DNA of 64,000 nucleotides from Falsiroseomonas selenitidurans (GCF_012103215.1 NZ_JAAVNE010000004.1:1-64000), one strand, 5' to 3'; counted from the first letter of the stretch, positions 51,886-61,368 are shown. Translations and numbers: made by a program. The notes: generated by a model from the letters alone, not told the origin.

Positions 51886-52677
51886 ATGCCGATCCCCGAC
51901 ACGATTCCCCGCGCCGCCTTCGTCACCGGCGGCGCCAAGCGCCTGGGCCAGGCCCTGGCCCTGGCCCTGGCCGAGGCCGGCTTCGACCTCGCCATCCATT
52001 ACGGCACCAGCGAGGCCGAGGCCGAGGCCACCGTCGCCCGCATCCGGGCCATGGGCCGCCGCGCGATCGCATTGCGGGCGGACCTGGCGGTGGAGGCGGA
52101 GGTGGTGGGGCTGATGCCCGCCGCCACCGCGGCGCTTGGGCCGATCGGCGTGCTGGTGAACAACGCCTCCACCTTCGAGCGCGACGAGTGGGACGACGCG
52201 ACGCGGGAGAGCTGGGACCGGCACATGGAGGCCAATCTCCGCGCGCCCTTCGTGCTGGCCCAGGCCCTGGCGCGCGGCCTGGCGGCGCCGATCCGGGGCG
52301 TCCCGGCGCAGGGCGTCATCGTCAACCTGCTGGACCAGCGGGTGTGGTCGCTGACGCCGCATTTCATGTCCTACACCCTGTCCAAGGCCGGGCTGTGGAC
52401 GCTGACCCAGACGCTGGCCCTGGCTTTGGCGCCGCAGATCCGGGTGAACGCCATCGGGCCGGGCCCGGCCCTGCCCTCCCCCCGCCAGAGCCGGGAACAA
52501 TTCGACCGGCAATGCGCTTCCGTCCCGCTGCGCCATGGCACCGGCCCGGCGGAGGTGGCGGAAGCCCTGATGGCCATCCTGTCGCTGCCGGCGATGACCG
52601 GGCAGATGATCGCCCTCGATGGCGGCCAGCATTTGCAATGGGCACCGGCTGCCGGTGCTGCGGAGATTGCCGAATGA
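51886..52677 (+). CDS. Pteridine reductase-like short-chain dehydrogenase
   Basis: A 263-residue SDR. Cofactor motif is TGGAKRLGQALALAL (an arginine-like basic residue after TGGA as in PTR1/FolM), NNAS, and catalytic YTLSK (Y-x3-K). The sequence LLDQRVWSLTPHFMSYTLSKA is close to pteridine reductases. It is coupled to folB by a 4-base overlap, so reduction of dihydropterin or dihydrofolate (FolM-like) is likely. ATG 51886 preferred; GTG 51847 is an in-frame alternative. Confidence 0.8.
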   Translation: MPIPDTIPRAAFVTGGAKRLGQALALALAEAGFDLAIHYGTSEAEAEATVARIRAMGRRAIALRADLAVEAEVVGLMPAATAALGPIGVLVNNASTFERDEWDDATRESWDRHMEANLRAPFVLAQALARGLAAPIRGVPAQGVIVNLLDQRVWSLTPHFMSYTLSKAGLWTLTQTLALALAPQIRVNAIGPGPALPSPRQSREQFDRQCASVPLRHGTGPAEVAEALMAILSLPAMTGQMIALDGGQHLQWAPAAGAAEIAE

Positions 52678-53072
52678 TCTATGCCCCGGATGCCGAGGCC
52701 GGCCGCCGCGTGGTGTTCCTGCGCGGTCTGGAGCTGATGGCCCGCCTCGGCATCTACGCGCATGAGAAGGCCGGGCCGCAGCGCATCCTGCTGAGCGTCG
52801 AGCTGGTGGTGGCGGATGATTTCGCGCCCGCCGCCATCGGCCCGGACGATTTCCGCCGGGTGGTGGATTATGAACGCCTGGTGCAGACGGCGCGGGCCAC
52901 GGTCGCCCAGGGCCATGTGCTGCTGGTGGAAACACTGGCGGAGATGGTCGCGCTGGCGGCGCTGGAGGATCCGCGGGTGGAACGCGCACGGGTGACGGTG
53001 GAGAAGCCGGACGCCTTCACGGATGTTGCGACGGTGGGGGTGGTGGTGGAGCGGCGTCGGAAAGTCGCTTGA
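52674..53072 (+). CDS. folB: Dihydroneopterin aldolase
   Basis: A 132-residue FolB. Core segments: VFLRGLELMARLGIYAHEKAG, QRILLSVELVV, VVDYERLVQTARATVAQGH, LLVETLAEMVA, and VTVEKPDAF with the catalytic Lys. It cleaves dihydroneopterin to 6-hydroxymethyl-dihydropterin in folate synthesis. It overlaps the pteridine-reductase-like gene (ATGA) and ends at a hairpin-TTTT terminator about 180 bases on. Confidence 0.9.
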   Translation: MIYAPDAEAGRRVVFLRGLELMARLGIYAHEKAGPQRILLSVELVVADDFAPAAIGPDDFRRVVDYERLVQTARATVAQGHVLLVETLAEMVALAALEDPRVERARVTVEKPDAFTDVATVGVVVERRRKVA

Positions 53073-53386
53073 CTTTCAGGGGGCGGGCGGCAACCGCGCC
53101 CGACTTTTCCACTGCGTTCACAGCGGCGTGAGGAGCGGATCGCTGTCAAGCCTCATCTTACGCTTGACGTTTCTGACGTTCATCACCAACCTCAAATTTC
53201 CCACGAAATCAAATGGTTAATGAAACAGCCCAAAAAATGGGCAGCCTCGTGTGACTGGCGGAACACCGCCATTTTGGCGCTTCCACCCCCCTCTCCTCCA
53301 CAGAGTTATCCCCAGATTCAGTGGAAAAGCTCCACCGCCTCGCGCAGCCCCTGCGCAGTGCCGAGACCGCATGGCATGACCCGCCG
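53073..53386. other. 314-base spacer between folB and uvrC
   Basis: A lower-GC stretch from about 53130 to 53320 with no open frame showing family features. It holds a terminator (53256-53275), a short GCCCA/TGGGC inverted repeat (53228-53242) and probably the promoter of uvrC, not clearly defined. A sequence TTATCCCCA near 53305 resembles a DnaA box but stands alone. Confidence 0.5.
53256..53275 (+). terminator. Intrinsic terminator of the SDR-folB operon
   Basis: TGGCGG-AACA-CCGCCA forms a perfect 6-bp stem with a 4-base loop directly followed by TTTT, about 183 bases after the folB stop. Confidence 0.65.
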
Positions 53387-55336
53387 ATGAGTGACCCAAA
53401 CCCGCCCCAGACACCCGATTCGCCGCCCGCACCGCAGGGCCTGGCGGCGATCGAGCGGGCGCTGGCCACCCTGCCGCTGGCGCCCGGCGTCTACCGGATG
53501 CTCGATGCCAAGGGCGATGCCCTCTATGTGGGCAAGGCGCGCAGCCTGAAGCGCCGGGTCGCCGCCTATACCCAGCTCTCCCGCCTGCCGGAGCGGCTGC
53601 GCCGCATGGTCTTCGAGACCCGCAGCCTGGAGGTGGTAACGACGGGCAGCGAGGCGGAGGCGCTGCTTCTTGAGGCGAATCTTATCAAGCGCCTGCGGCC
53701 TCGCTTCAACATCGTGCTCCGCGACGACAAATCCTATCCCTGGCTGGTGATGACGGAAGACCACCCCTTCCCGCAGATCGCCAAGCATCGCGGGGAGCGC
53801 CGCAAGGGCGCCAGCTACTGGGGGCCCTTCGCCAGCGCCTGGGCGGTGAACCAGACCCTGACCGCCTTGCAGAAGGTTTTTCTCCTCCGCACCTGTCGCG
53901 ACACGGTGTTCGACAGCCGCACCCGCCCCTGCCTGCTGCACCAGATCAAGCGCTGCTCCGCCCCCTGCGTCGAGCGCGTCTCGAAGGAGGACTACGCCGC
54001 CCTGGTGCGGGAGGCGAAGGATTTTCTCGGTGGCGGCATTCCTTCCCTCCAGCGGAAACTGGCCGCGGAGATGGAGGAGGCGGCGGACAAGCTGGAATTC
54101 GAGCGTGCCGCCAGCCTGCGCGACCGCATCCGCGGCCTGACCCATGTGCAGGGCAGCGACCGGATCAACCTGGACGGGGTGAACGACGCCGATGTGGTGG
54201 CGCTGCACCAGATGGCCGGGCAGTCCTGCGTGCAGGTCTTCTTCTTCCGCGGCGGCCGCAACAACGGCAACCGGCCCTTCTTCCTGTCCCATGCCAAGGC
54301 CGAACAGGGCGCGGAGGAGGTGCTGGGCGCCTTCCTCGCCCAGCTCTATGACGACCTGCCGCCGCCGCCCCTGGTGCTGGTCAGCCACGACCCGAAGGAT
54401 GCGCCGCTGCTGGCGGAGGCGCTGAGCCTGAAAGCCGGCCGCAAGGTGGAAATCCATCGCCCGCAGCGCGGCGAGAAGCGCGCCGCCATGGACCACGCCG
54501 CCACCAATGCGCGCGAGGCGATCGAGCGCCGCATGGCCGAAGGCGCGGCGCAGGCCGACCTGCTGGCCGGCGTCGCCCGCATCTTCGATCTGCCGGCACC
54601 GCCCGAGCGGGTGGAGGTGTACGACAACAGCCACATCATGGGCACCAGCGCCTATGGCGTGATGATCGCCGCCGGGCCTTCCGGCTTCCTGAAATCGGCC
54701 TATCGCAAATACGCCATCAAGGGCCCGGCACCCGCCATGGCCCCCGCCCCAGGCCCTGCCCCGGCGCCGCGCGGTGGTGACGATTTCGCGATGATGCGGG
54801 AGGTGTTCGAGCGCCGCTTCGGCCGCGCGCTGAAGGAGGATCCGGGCCGGGCGGGGGAAAGCTGGCCCGACCTCGTCATCATCGATGGGGGCGCCGGCCA
54901 GCTTTCCGCCGCGCGGGAGATCCTGGCGGAGCTGGGGGTGGACGACATCCCGCTGGTCGCCATGGCCAAGGGGCCGGACCGGGATGCGGGGCGGGAGTGG
55001 TTCCACCAGGCCGGTCGGCCGCCGATCCAGCTGCCGCCGCGCGACGCGGTGCTGTATTACCTGCAGCGGCTGCGCGACGAGGCCCACCGCTTCGCCATCG
55101 CCACCCACCGCACCGGCCGTTCCAAGGCGCTGGTGCGGTCGGAGCTGGACGATGTGCCGGGCGTTGGCGCGGCGCTGAAGCGCAAGCTGCTGAACCATTT
55201 CGGCTCCGCCCGCGGGGTGCGCAACGCGGCGCTGGCCGACCTGGAGAATGCGCCCGGAATCGGCCCCGCCGTGGCGCGCCGCATCCATGGCCATTTCCAC
55301 CCGGGCGCCGGGCCGGGTAGAGTAAACGACAGCTGA
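53387..55336 (+). CDS. uvrC: Excinuclease ABC subunit UvrC
   Basis: A 649-residue UvrC. The GIY-YIG nuclease is at the N-terminus ([10 protein letters not shown] ... [15 protein letters not shown], about 31-57), a UVR domain near 220 ([20 protein letters not shown]), the RNase H-like second nuclease ([32 protein letters not shown]), and two C-terminal helix-hairpin-helix motifs. ATG 53387 chosen; GTG 53321 is in frame but extends the protein with an unusual leader. It makes both cuts in nucleotide excision repair with UvrB. Confidence 0.97.
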   Translation: MSDPNPPQTPDSPPAPQGLAAIERALATLPLAPGVYRMLDAKGDALYVGKARSLKRRVAAYTQLSRLPERLRRMVFETRSLEVVTTGSEAEALLLEANLIKRLRPRFNIVLRDDKSYPWLVMTEDHPFPQIAKHRGERRKGASYWGPFASAWAVNQTLTALQKVFLLRTCRDTVFDSRTRPCLLHQIKRCSAPCVERVSKEDYAALVREAKDFLGGGIPSLQRKLAAEMEEAADKLEFERAASLRDRIRGLTHVQGSDRINLDGVNDADVVALHQMAGQSCVQVFFFRGGRNNGNRPFFLSHAKAEQGAEEVLGAFLAQLYDDLPPPPLVLVSHDPKDAPLLAEALSLKAGRKVEIHRPQRGEKRAAMDHAATNAREAIERRMAEGAAQADLLAGVARIFDLPAPPERVEVYDNSHIMGTSAYGVMIAAGPSGFLKSAYRKYAIKGPAPAMAPAPGPAPAPRGGDDFAMMREVFERRFGRALKEDPGRAGESWPDLVIIDGGAGQLSAAREILAELGVDDIPLVAMAKGPDRDAGREWFHQAGRPPIQLPPRDAVLYYLQRLRDEAHRFAIATHRTGRSKALVRSELDDVPGVGAALKRKLLNHFGSARGVRNAALADLENAPGIGPAVARRIHGHFHPGAGPGRVNDS

Positions 55337-55362
55337 GCCGAGACCACTTCGCGGATGCAAGC

Positions 55363-56010
55363 GTGCCGACCGACCTGCCCAACCTCCTGACGCTGTCGCG
55401 CATCGCCGCGATCCCCCTGCTGGTGGTGCTGGCGGCGCTGCGCGAGCCGTGGTCGGACCTGGCTGCCTGCGCCGTCTTCTCCGCCGCGGCGATCACCGAC
55501 TATTTCGACGGCAAGCTGGCCCGCTCGCGCCAGCAGATCAGCGATTTCGGCCGCATGCTGGACCCGATCGCGGACAAGCTTCTGGTCGGCGCGGCGCTGA
55601 TGCTGGTGGCCGGCACCGGCCGGCTTTCGGATTTCGGCCTGTACCCGGCCATCGTGATCCTGCTGCGGGAGATCCTCGTCTCCGGCCTGCGGGAATACCT
55701 GGCCGGGCTGCGTATCGGCCTGCCTGTCACCAACCTCGCCAAATGGAAGACCGGCTTTCAGATGGGCGCGCTCGGCGCCCTGCTGGCCGGGGATTCCGCC
55801 GCGCCCATCCTGCATCTCGGCTGGCTGCCAGTCAGCCTGATCGGCGAGGTGATGCTGGCCGCCGCCGCCATCCTGACGCTCGTCACCGGTTGGGACTACC
55901 TGCAGGCGGGGCTGCGCCATGTCAGCCGCGCCGGCGCGGCGCCGCCCGCGCCGCCGCCCCCGGCGCATCCCGCCCCCCGCCCCCCGGCAGAAACGCCGGT
56001 CCGCTCTTGA
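55363..56010 (+). CDS. pgsA: CDP-diacylglycerol-glycerol-3-phosphate 3-phosphatidyltransferase
   Basis: A 215-residue membrane enzyme. The CDP-alcohol phosphotransferase motif is complete (D49-G-x2-A-R-x8-G-x3-D-x3-D). Start MPTDLPNLLTLSRIAAIPLL is typical of PgsA. It makes phosphatidylglycerol phosphate for acidic phospholipids. Start codon is GTG. The Pro/Ala-rich C-terminal tail is unusually long. It follows uvrC, a pairing seen in many bacteria. Confidence 0.93.
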   Translation: MPTDLPNLLTLSRIAAIPLLVVLAALREPWSDLAACAVFSAAAITDYFDGKLARSRQQISDFGRMLDPIADKLLVGAALMLVAGTGRLSDFGLYPAIVILLREILVSGLREYLAGLRIGLPVTNLAKWKTGFQMGALGALLAGDSAAPILHLGWLPVSLIGEVMLAAAAILTLVTGWDYLQAGLRHVSRAGAAPPAPPPPAHPAPRPPAETPVRS

Positions 56011-56066
56011 GCCCTGCCATTGTGCGGCGCATCTTCCGCCCGAACCTCGCCATCACGGGAGCCGAC

Positions 56067-56768
56067 ATGGCCGCCGCCACCCAGATCCTTTCCCGGCCCC
56101 GCCCCCTGCGCCGCCCCTTGCGCCGGGCGGCCCGCCGCCTGCCCATCCTGGCCTTCGCCCTGCTGGCGGCGGGCTGCTCGACGGATGGGATGATGGCCAG
56201 TGTCTCCTCCGGCCTCTCCCGCATCTGGTCGCCCTTCATGGGCCCGACCAACGTCGTCGCCACGGACAGCCTGACCGTGCAGCGGGTGCGCGGCCAGGAC
56301 CCGGCGGTGGAACCGCTGGTGCCGGAGTCGGGGGATGTCTGGCCGGCGCCGGAAGCCCAGCGCCCCACCCTGCTGGGCGGGCCGGACGAGGCGATGCGCA
56401 ACATCCCGGTCTACCGTCCCTCGCTGATCGAGGGCGCGCCGGCCGCCTCCTCCCCGGTGCCGACGCCGGGGGACCGGCCGGCCCGCCGCGGCTCCTCCAC
56501 CCCGCCTGCGGCGCTGGGGGCGCCAGGCGAGTTCCAGCGCAGCCCGGCCGCCGCCGCCCCGCCCGGAGCGCTGAGTGCGCCGCCGGCCCGTGGCGAGGGC
56601 CGCGCGCTGACCACGCCTTCCGGCGGCACCGTCACCGGCACCGGCACCGCCGGCCGGGTACAGGGCTATACCGGCCCGCAGGGCGGCGGCGCGGTGATCC
56701 GCGACGGCAATGTTGAAACCTGGATCGGCCCGGATGGCCGGCCCAGCACCCGCATCGTGCCGAACTGA
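56067..56768 (+). CDS. Putative lipoprotein, Pro/Ala-rich
   Basis: A 233-residue exported protein. An Arg-rich N-region precedes a hydrophobic core and lipobox LLAAGCS (Cys about residue 37). The rest is disordered, rich in Pro, Ala, Gly and Thr, with a short conserved end (GNVETWIGPDGRPSTRIVPN). I chose ATG 56067 with GGGAG six bases upstream. TTG 56007 is possible. No family recognised; lipoproteins of this type are common beside pgsA in related genomes as far as I recall. Confidence 0.6.
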   Translation: MAAATQILSRPRPLRRPLRRAARRLPILAFALLAAGCSTDGMMASVSSGLSRIWSPFMGPTNVVATDSLTVQRVRGQDPAVEPLVPESGDVWPAPEAQRPTLLGGPDEAMRNIPVYRPSLIEGAPAASSPVPTPGDRPARRGSSTPPAALGAPGEFQRSPAAAAPPGALSAPPARGEGRALTTPSGGTVTGTGTAGRVQGYTGPQGGGAVIRDGNVETWIGPDGRPSTRIVPN

Positions 56769-56778
56769 GGCCTGGCGC

Positions 56779-57030
56779 TTGCGCATCCTCTATTTCGCCT
56801 GGGTGCGGCAGCGCGTCGGCGTGGCGGAGGAGGCGGTGAGCCCGCCGGAGGCGGTGCGCGACGTGGCCGGGCTGGTCGCCTGGCTGGCCGCGCGCAGCCC
56901 CGGCCATGCCAGCGCCTTCGCCGATCCGCGCCAGATCCGCGCCGCGGTGAACCAGGATTTCGCCACGCCGGACCAGGCGGTGGCGCCGGGCGACGAGATC
57001 GCTTTCTTCCCGCCGGTGACGGGGGGCTGA
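56779..57030 (+). CDS. moaD: Molybdopterin synthase small subunit MoaD
   Basis: An 83-residue ubiquitin-like sulfur carrier. It begins with a beta strand (LRILYFAWVRQRVG) and ends with PPVTGG, the double glycine that is thiocarboxylated. Start codon is TTG at 56779. The stop is followed one base later by moaE. Together they make the dithiolene of molybdopterin. Confidence 0.9.
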   Translation: MRILYFAWVRQRVGVAEEAVSPPEAVRDVAGLVAWLAARSPGHASAFADPRQIRAAVNQDFATPDQAVAPGDEIAFFPPVTGG

Positions 57031-57031
57031 G

Positions 57032-57493
57032 ATGCCGGGTCCGGTGGTCCGCGTGCAGGAGGCTGGCTTCGACCTGGCGGCCGAGGCGGCCCGGCTGACC
57101 GAGGGGCGGACCGATATCGGCGGGCTCGCCAGCTTCGTCGGCCTGTGCCGGGCGGATGACGGGCTGGCGGCGCTGGTGCTGGAACACTACCCGGGCATGA
57201 CGGAACGCGCCCTGGCGCGTATCGCGCAGGAAGCCTGGGGGCGCTGGCCGCTGACCGGCTGCACCGTGATCCACCGCGTCGGCCGGCTGGTGCCGGGGGA
57301 GCCCATCGTGCTGGTGCTCACCGCTTCCGCCCACCGGGCCGCCGCCCTCGATGCCTGTGCCTTCCTGATCGACTGGCTGAAGACCTCCGCCCCCTTCTGG
57401 AAGCGGGAAGAGTTCGCCGATGGCGCCAGCCGCTGGGTGGCGGCGAAGGCGGAGGATGATGCCGCCGCGGCGCGCTGGGCAAAGCCGGCTTGA
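57032..57493 (+). CDS. moaE: Molybdopterin synthase large subunit MoaE
   Basis: A 153-residue MoaE. Family residues are found in LEHYPGMTERALARIAQEA, VIHRVGRLVPGEPIVLVLTASAHR (split around HR), and DWLKTSAPFWKREEFADGA, which contains the active-site Lys pair region. It binds MoaD and converts cyclic pyranopterin phosphate to molybdopterin. The downstream membrane protein gene overlaps its stop by four bases. Confidence 0.92.
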   Translation: MPGPVVRVQEAGFDLAAEAARLTEGRTDIGGLASFVGLCRADDGLAALVLEHYPGMTERALARIAQEAWGRWPLTGCTVIHRVGRLVPGEPIVLVLTASAHRAAALDACAFLIDWLKTSAPFWKREEFADGASRWVAAKAEDDAAAARWAKPA

Positions 57494-58848
57494 TCCTGCG
57501 CATCCTGGCGCTGCTGGGCGGCGGGTTGCTGCTGGTCTGGCCGGCCTTCCTCAACGGCTACCCGCTGCTGTTCAGCGACACCGGCGCCTTCCTGCACCAG
57601 ACCGCGCCGCCCCCGGGTGGCCCGCTGGTGATCTGGGACAAGCCGCATGTCTATGGCCCGCTGCTGGCCGCCTTCCATTGGAACATCACCCTGTGGGGGC
57701 CGCTGCTGGCGCAGGGGCTGGCGCTCTCGCACCTGCTGTGGCTGGCGCAGCGGGCGCTGCGCGGCGCGGCTGCGCCCGGCTGGCACCTGCTGGCCTGCGC
57801 CGGCGCCGCCTTCCTGACCACGGCGCCCTTCACCGCCGCGCTGCTGATGCCGGACGTCTTCGCCCCCATCGTGCTGCTGGCGCTGCTGCTGCTGGGATTT
57901 TCCGCCCCTGGCCGCGGCGCGACGCTCTGGCTGTGGCTGCTCGGCACGGTCGGCATCGCCGCGCATCTCTCGCACCTGCCGCTGGCCCTGGCCGTGGTGG
58001 TGTTCATCGCCCTGGTGGCGCGGCGGCCGGGGCCGGTGCTGCGCGGCCTGGCGCCGATGGCGGCCGCCATCCTGCTGCTGCTGGCCACCAACCTGTGGGG
58101 CCATGGCCGCGCCACCCTCTCGCCGCACGGCGCCACGTTCATGCTGGCCCGGTTGCAGGCGGATGGCCCGGCGGCGGCGGTGATCCGGGATCGCTGCCCG
58201 CAGGCCGGCTGGTATCTCTGCGCCTTCGCCGACCGCCTGCCGATGGACAGCGATGCCTTCCTCTGGGAGCCGGACAGCCCGGTGAACCGCGCGCCGGACG
58301 GCACGCCGCGCTTCCTGGGCGGAGCGCTGCTCTCGGCCGAGGCGCGGGAGATCGTGTCCGCCACCTTGCGCACCGATCCGCTGGCGGTGGCCAGGTCCAT
58401 GGCCGGCAACGCGTTGCGCCAGATGGCGCTGGCCACGGTGGGGGACACGCTGGTGGACACCCACCTGGCCACCGCCGTGCGGCCGCGCATCGCGGAGGCC
58501 TTCCCGGCCGCGGAACTCGCGGCCCATGACCGCAGCCTGCAGGCGCGCGGCCTGCTGCCCGCCGCCGCCGCGCCCTTCCTGCTGCCGCACGCGCCGGTGC
58601 TGCTGGCCGGCGCCGGGCTGGCGCTGTTCGCCTGGTGGCGCGCGCTGGGGGACCGGCGGCGGATCGGGCTGGTGGTGGGTGTGCTGGTCGGCGTCGCCGC
58701 CAATGCGCTGGCCACCGGCGGCCTGTCCAAGCCGCATCTGCGTTACGAGGCGCGGATTCTCTGGCTGATGCCGGTGGTGGCCGGCCTGGCGCTGCTGCCC
58801 CGATCACGAGGCGACGAGCGGGCGGAAGGTCGCGCAGCCGTCACGTGA
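57490..58848 (+). CDS. Polytopic membrane protein of unknown function, paralog 1
   Basis: A 452-residue protein with about ten predicted membrane helices. TTG 57490 overlaps the moaE stop. Motifs shared with the next gene: LVWPAFLNGYPLLFSDT, a run AHLSHLPLALAVV, a non-helical block AGWYLCAFADRLPMDSDAFLW (about 236-256), and C-terminal LSKPHLRYEARILWLMPV. These suggest a family with a functional loop containing Cys, Asp and Arg. It may be a GT-C-like or lipid-active membrane enzyme. I do not recognise the family. Confidence 0.7.
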   Translation: MILRILALLGGGLLLVWPAFLNGYPLLFSDTGAFLHQTAPPPGGPLVIWDKPHVYGPLLAAFHWNITLWGPLLAQGLALSHLLWLAQRALRGAAAPGWHLLACAGAAFLTTAPFTAALLMPDVFAPIVLLALLLLGFSAPGRGATLWLWLLGTVGIAAHLSHLPLALAVVVFIALVARRPGPVLRGLAPMAAAILLLLATNLWGHGRATLSPHGATFMLARLQADGPAAAVIRDRCPQAGWYLCAFADRLPMDSDAFLWEPDSPVNRAPDGTPRFLGGALLSAEAREIVSATLRTDPLAVARSMAGNALRQMALATVGDTLVDTHLATAVRPRIAEAFPAAELAAHDRSLQARGLLPAAAAPFLLPHAPVLLAGAGLALFAWWRALGDRRRIGLVVGVLVGVAANALATGGLSKPHLRYEARILWLMPVVAGLALLPRSRGDERAEGRAAVT

Positions 58849-60248
58849 CCCCGCTGGTGGCGGCCCGGATGGTCCCGCCGATGGCCCTGCTCCGCACCCT
58901 CGATTCGCTGGCCGCCGGCCTGGCCATCCTGCTCGGCGGGGCGCTGCTGGTCTGGCCGTCCTGGCTGAACGGCTACCCGCTGGTGTTCATCGACACCGTC
59001 TCCTACCTGCTGCACACCACGGTGCCGGAGGTGCCCTGGGACAAGACCCAGGCCTATGGCCCCTTCCTGCACCTGTTCCACTGGCAGCGATCGCTCTGGG
59101 CGCCGGTGCTGGCACAGGGGCTGATTGCCTCCCACCTCATCTGGCTGACGCAGGCGGCGCTGTGGGGGCGGGGCCATGCCGGCTGGCATCTGGCGCTCTG
59201 TGCCGGGCTGGCCGGGCTGACCGCCGCGCCCTGGTTCCTGGCGACGCTGATGCCGGATTCCTTCACCGCGCTGGTGCCGCTGGCGCTGTTCCTGCTCGCC
59301 CTCGGGCGCCTGGGGCCGGGGGCGACGCTGTGGGTGGGCGGCCTGGCGGTGCTGGGGGTGGCCGCCCACCTGTCGCATCTGCCGCTTTCGCTCGCCCTGC
59401 TGGTCCTGGTGGCGCTGCTGGCACGGCGACTGGCGCCGGTGCTGCGGGCGGCGGCGCCGGTGGCGCTGGCGGTGCTGCTGCTGTGCACGGCCAACCTGCT
59501 GGCCTTCGGGCGCTTCACCCCCTCCCCGCACGGCGCCGCCTTCCTGCTGGCGCGGCTGCAGGATGACGGGCCGGCGGCGCGGCTGCTGCAGGCGCGCTGC
59601 CCTTCAGCCGGCTGGCGGCTGTGCGCCTTCGCCGACCGCCTGCCGATGGACAGCGACGCCTTCCTCTGGGACGAGACCAGCCCGCTGAACCGGGAGGCCG
59701 ATGGCGGGCCGCGGCCGATGGGCGCGATGCGCGGCGCGGCGGAGGCGCAGGCCATCGTCGCCGCCACCCTGGCCGAATACCCCGGCGCGGTGGCGCTGGC
59801 GGCGGCGCGCAACGCGCTGGCGCAGCTGCTGCGGATGCAGGTGGGCGACACGCTGGTGCCCGACCACCTCGCGGCCTCCGCCCGCCGGGCCATCGCCGGG
59901 CAGTTCCCGGCCGAGGAGCTGGCGCAGTTCGATGCCGGGGCACAGGCGCGCGGCGCCCTGCCCGCCCTGGCCGCGCCCTTGCTGCTGCCGCATCTGCCGG
60001 TGCTGCTGGCGGCGCTGATCGCCCTGCCCCTGCTCGCCCGGCGCGCCTGGCGGCAGGGGCCGACGGCCCATCTTGCCCTGCTCGCCTTCGCGCTGGTGGC
60101 GCTGCTGGCCAATGCGGCGGTGGCCGGCGCGCTCTCCAAGCCGCACCACCGCTACCAGGCGCGGATCGTCTGGCTGCTGCCGCTGGCGGTGGGGCTCGTG
60201 GCACTGCCACGCCGCAGCGCGGCGCAGCGGGCGCCGGGGGATCAGTAG
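58845..60248 (+). CDS. Polytopic membrane protein of unknown function, paralog 2
   Basis: A 467-residue protein, tandem paralog of the preceding gene. It keeps LVWPSWLNGYPLVFIDT, AHLSHLPLSLALL, the loop AGWRLCAFADRLPMDSDAFLW and LSKPHHRYQARIVWLLPL. GTG 58845 overlaps the stop of paralog 1; ATG 58869 and 58881 are in-frame options giving shorter N-termini. The near-identity of the loop in an otherwise drifting sequence points to a catalytic or binding site. Its end overlaps the convergent NTF2-like gene by seven bases. Confidence 0.7.
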   Translation: MTPLVAARMVPPMALLRTLDSLAAGLAILLGGALLVWPSWLNGYPLVFIDTVSYLLHTTVPEVPWDKTQAYGPFLHLFHWQRSLWAPVLAQGLIASHLIWLTQAALWGRGHAGWHLALCAGLAGLTAAPWFLATLMPDSFTALVPLALFLLALGRLGPGATLWVGGLAVLGVAAHLSHLPLSLALLVLVALLARRLAPVLRAAAPVALAVLLLCTANLLAFGRFTPSPHGAAFLLARLQDDGPAARLLQARCPSAGWRLCAFADRLPMDSDAFLWDETSPLNREADGGPRPMGAMRGAAEAQAIVAATLAEYPGAVALAAARNALAQLLRMQVGDTLVPDHLAASARRAIAGQFPAEELAQFDAGAQARGALPALAAPLLLPHLPVLLAALIALPLLARRAWRQGPTAHLALLAFALVALLANAAVAGALSKPHHRYQARIVWLLPLAVGLVALPRRSAAQRAPGDQ

Positions 60249-60595
60249 AAGAAGCGTTCTTCCACCACCTTGCCATCCTTCACCGTGTAGAGGCCGATTT
60301 CCGCCATCTGGAGGCGCTGGCCGGTCTGCTTCGCCGTGACATCCATCTCGAATCGCAGGGCGAACTGGTCACCATGGACGAAGGGGCCTTCGGTGGTGGC
60401 GCTGTGGACCTCGTGGTTGGCGAACCACCAGGCGCTCTTCTCCCGCACCGCGGCGACGCCGCGCATCTCCGCCATCGGGCCTTCCATGGCCTCCCGGCTC
60501 ACCACCTCCTCGGCCCAGTAGCGGGCGCCGGCTTCCTCATGCTGGCCGGCCTTGCAGAGGGCCGCGAAATCCTCGGCAATGTCCTTGATGCCCAT
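60242..60595 (-). CDS. SnoaL/NTF2-like protein
   Basis: A 117-residue NTF2-fold protein (MGIKDIAEDFAALCKAGQHE; GFAEIGLY-type end LQMAEIGLYTVKDGKVVEER). The fold serves as small enzyme or ligand carrier; function is not predictable. It is convergent with the membrane protein gene, whose stop it overlaps. Confidence 0.8.
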   Translation of the reverse strand: MGIKDIAEDFAALCKAGQHEEAGARYWAEEVVSREAMEGPMAEMRGVAAVREKSAWWFANHEVHSATTEGPFVHGDQFALRFEMDVTAKQTGQRLQMAEIGLYTVKDGKVVEERFFY

Positions 60596-60801
60596 CCGAC
60601 TGCTCCTGTTTTCCTGTTTTGTTCCCTGAGGCGGAGGCTATCCGCATCCGCCCCGGCCGGCAAGAAAATCCGCATGAAGCATTGATGGCCGGATCGCTAC
60701 TCGCCGCGCGGGCCTTGCCCTATATCGATCCTGGCGCGCCACGCGCCGCACCCCGGCCGACCGGCCGGGGGCGGGGAGGCTCATGGGAACGCAGATCGGC
60801 C

Positions 60802-61368
60802 ATGCCGCTGGAACGTGACCTCGCGGCATTCGCCGCACCCAAGGATCGGGCGACGGAGGATCGCGCCGCCCCCACCGCCGGCCGCAGCCTGCTGTTCCTG
60901 CGGGAGGAGGAACTGCGCCTGGCGCAGGACCTGCTGTTCTTCGGCTACCGGGATTTCACCGCCGGCGCCGATGCCATCCTCGCCGGGCTCGACATGGGCC
61001 GCGCGCATCATCGCGTGCTGCATTTCGTCGGCCGCCGGCCGGGCATCACGGTGGGCGACCTGCTGGGCATCCTCGGCATCACCAAGCAGTCGCTCGGCCG
61101 CGTGCTGACGCCGCTGGTGGAGGATGGGTTCGTCACGCAAAGCCCCGGCCGCAGCGACCGCCGCCAGCGCCTGCTGACGCTGACGGAAAAGGGCGCGGCG
61201 CTGGAGCGCAGCCTGTTCGAGCGGCAGCGGGACACGGTGATGCGCGCCTATCGCGAAGCCGGCCCGCAGGCGGTGGAGGGCTTCCGCCGCGTCATGCGCG
61301 GGCTGATGGGGCCGGAGGCGCGGATGGCGCTGGAACGGCTGGAAGCCGGGCCGGAGCAGGGCCGATGA
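60802..61368 (+). CDS. MarR-family regulator (PetP-like)
   Basis: A 188-residue MarR protein. The winged helix is HHRVLHFVGRRPGITVGDLL followed by GILGITKQSLGRVLTPLVEDGF and the wing SDRRQRLLTLTEKG. It overlaps the following response regulator gene by four bases. A MarR-response regulator pair of this kind is known as petP-petR in Rhodobacter, where it affects cytochrome bc1 expression. That link is by analogy. Confidence 0.85.
   Translation: MPLERDLAAFAAPKDRATEDRAAPTAGRSLLFLREEELRLAQDLLFFGYRDFTAGADAILAGLDMGRAHHRVLHFVGRRPGITVGDLLGILGITKQSLGRVLTPLVEDGFVTQSPGRSDRRQRLLTLTEKGAALERSLFERQRDTVMRAYREAGPQAVEGFRRVMRGLMGPEARMALERLEAGPEQGR

Noticed and set aside
53023..53220. 65-codon frame in the folB-uvrC spacer
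   Set aside because: It starts within folB in another frame and runs into low-GC spacer with no ribosome-binding site or recognisable features.
53300..53312. Single DnaA-box-like TTATCCCCA, possible origin
   Set aside because: It stands alone with one mismatch, without a box cluster, AT-rich unwinding element or dnaA/dnaN/parAB neighbours.
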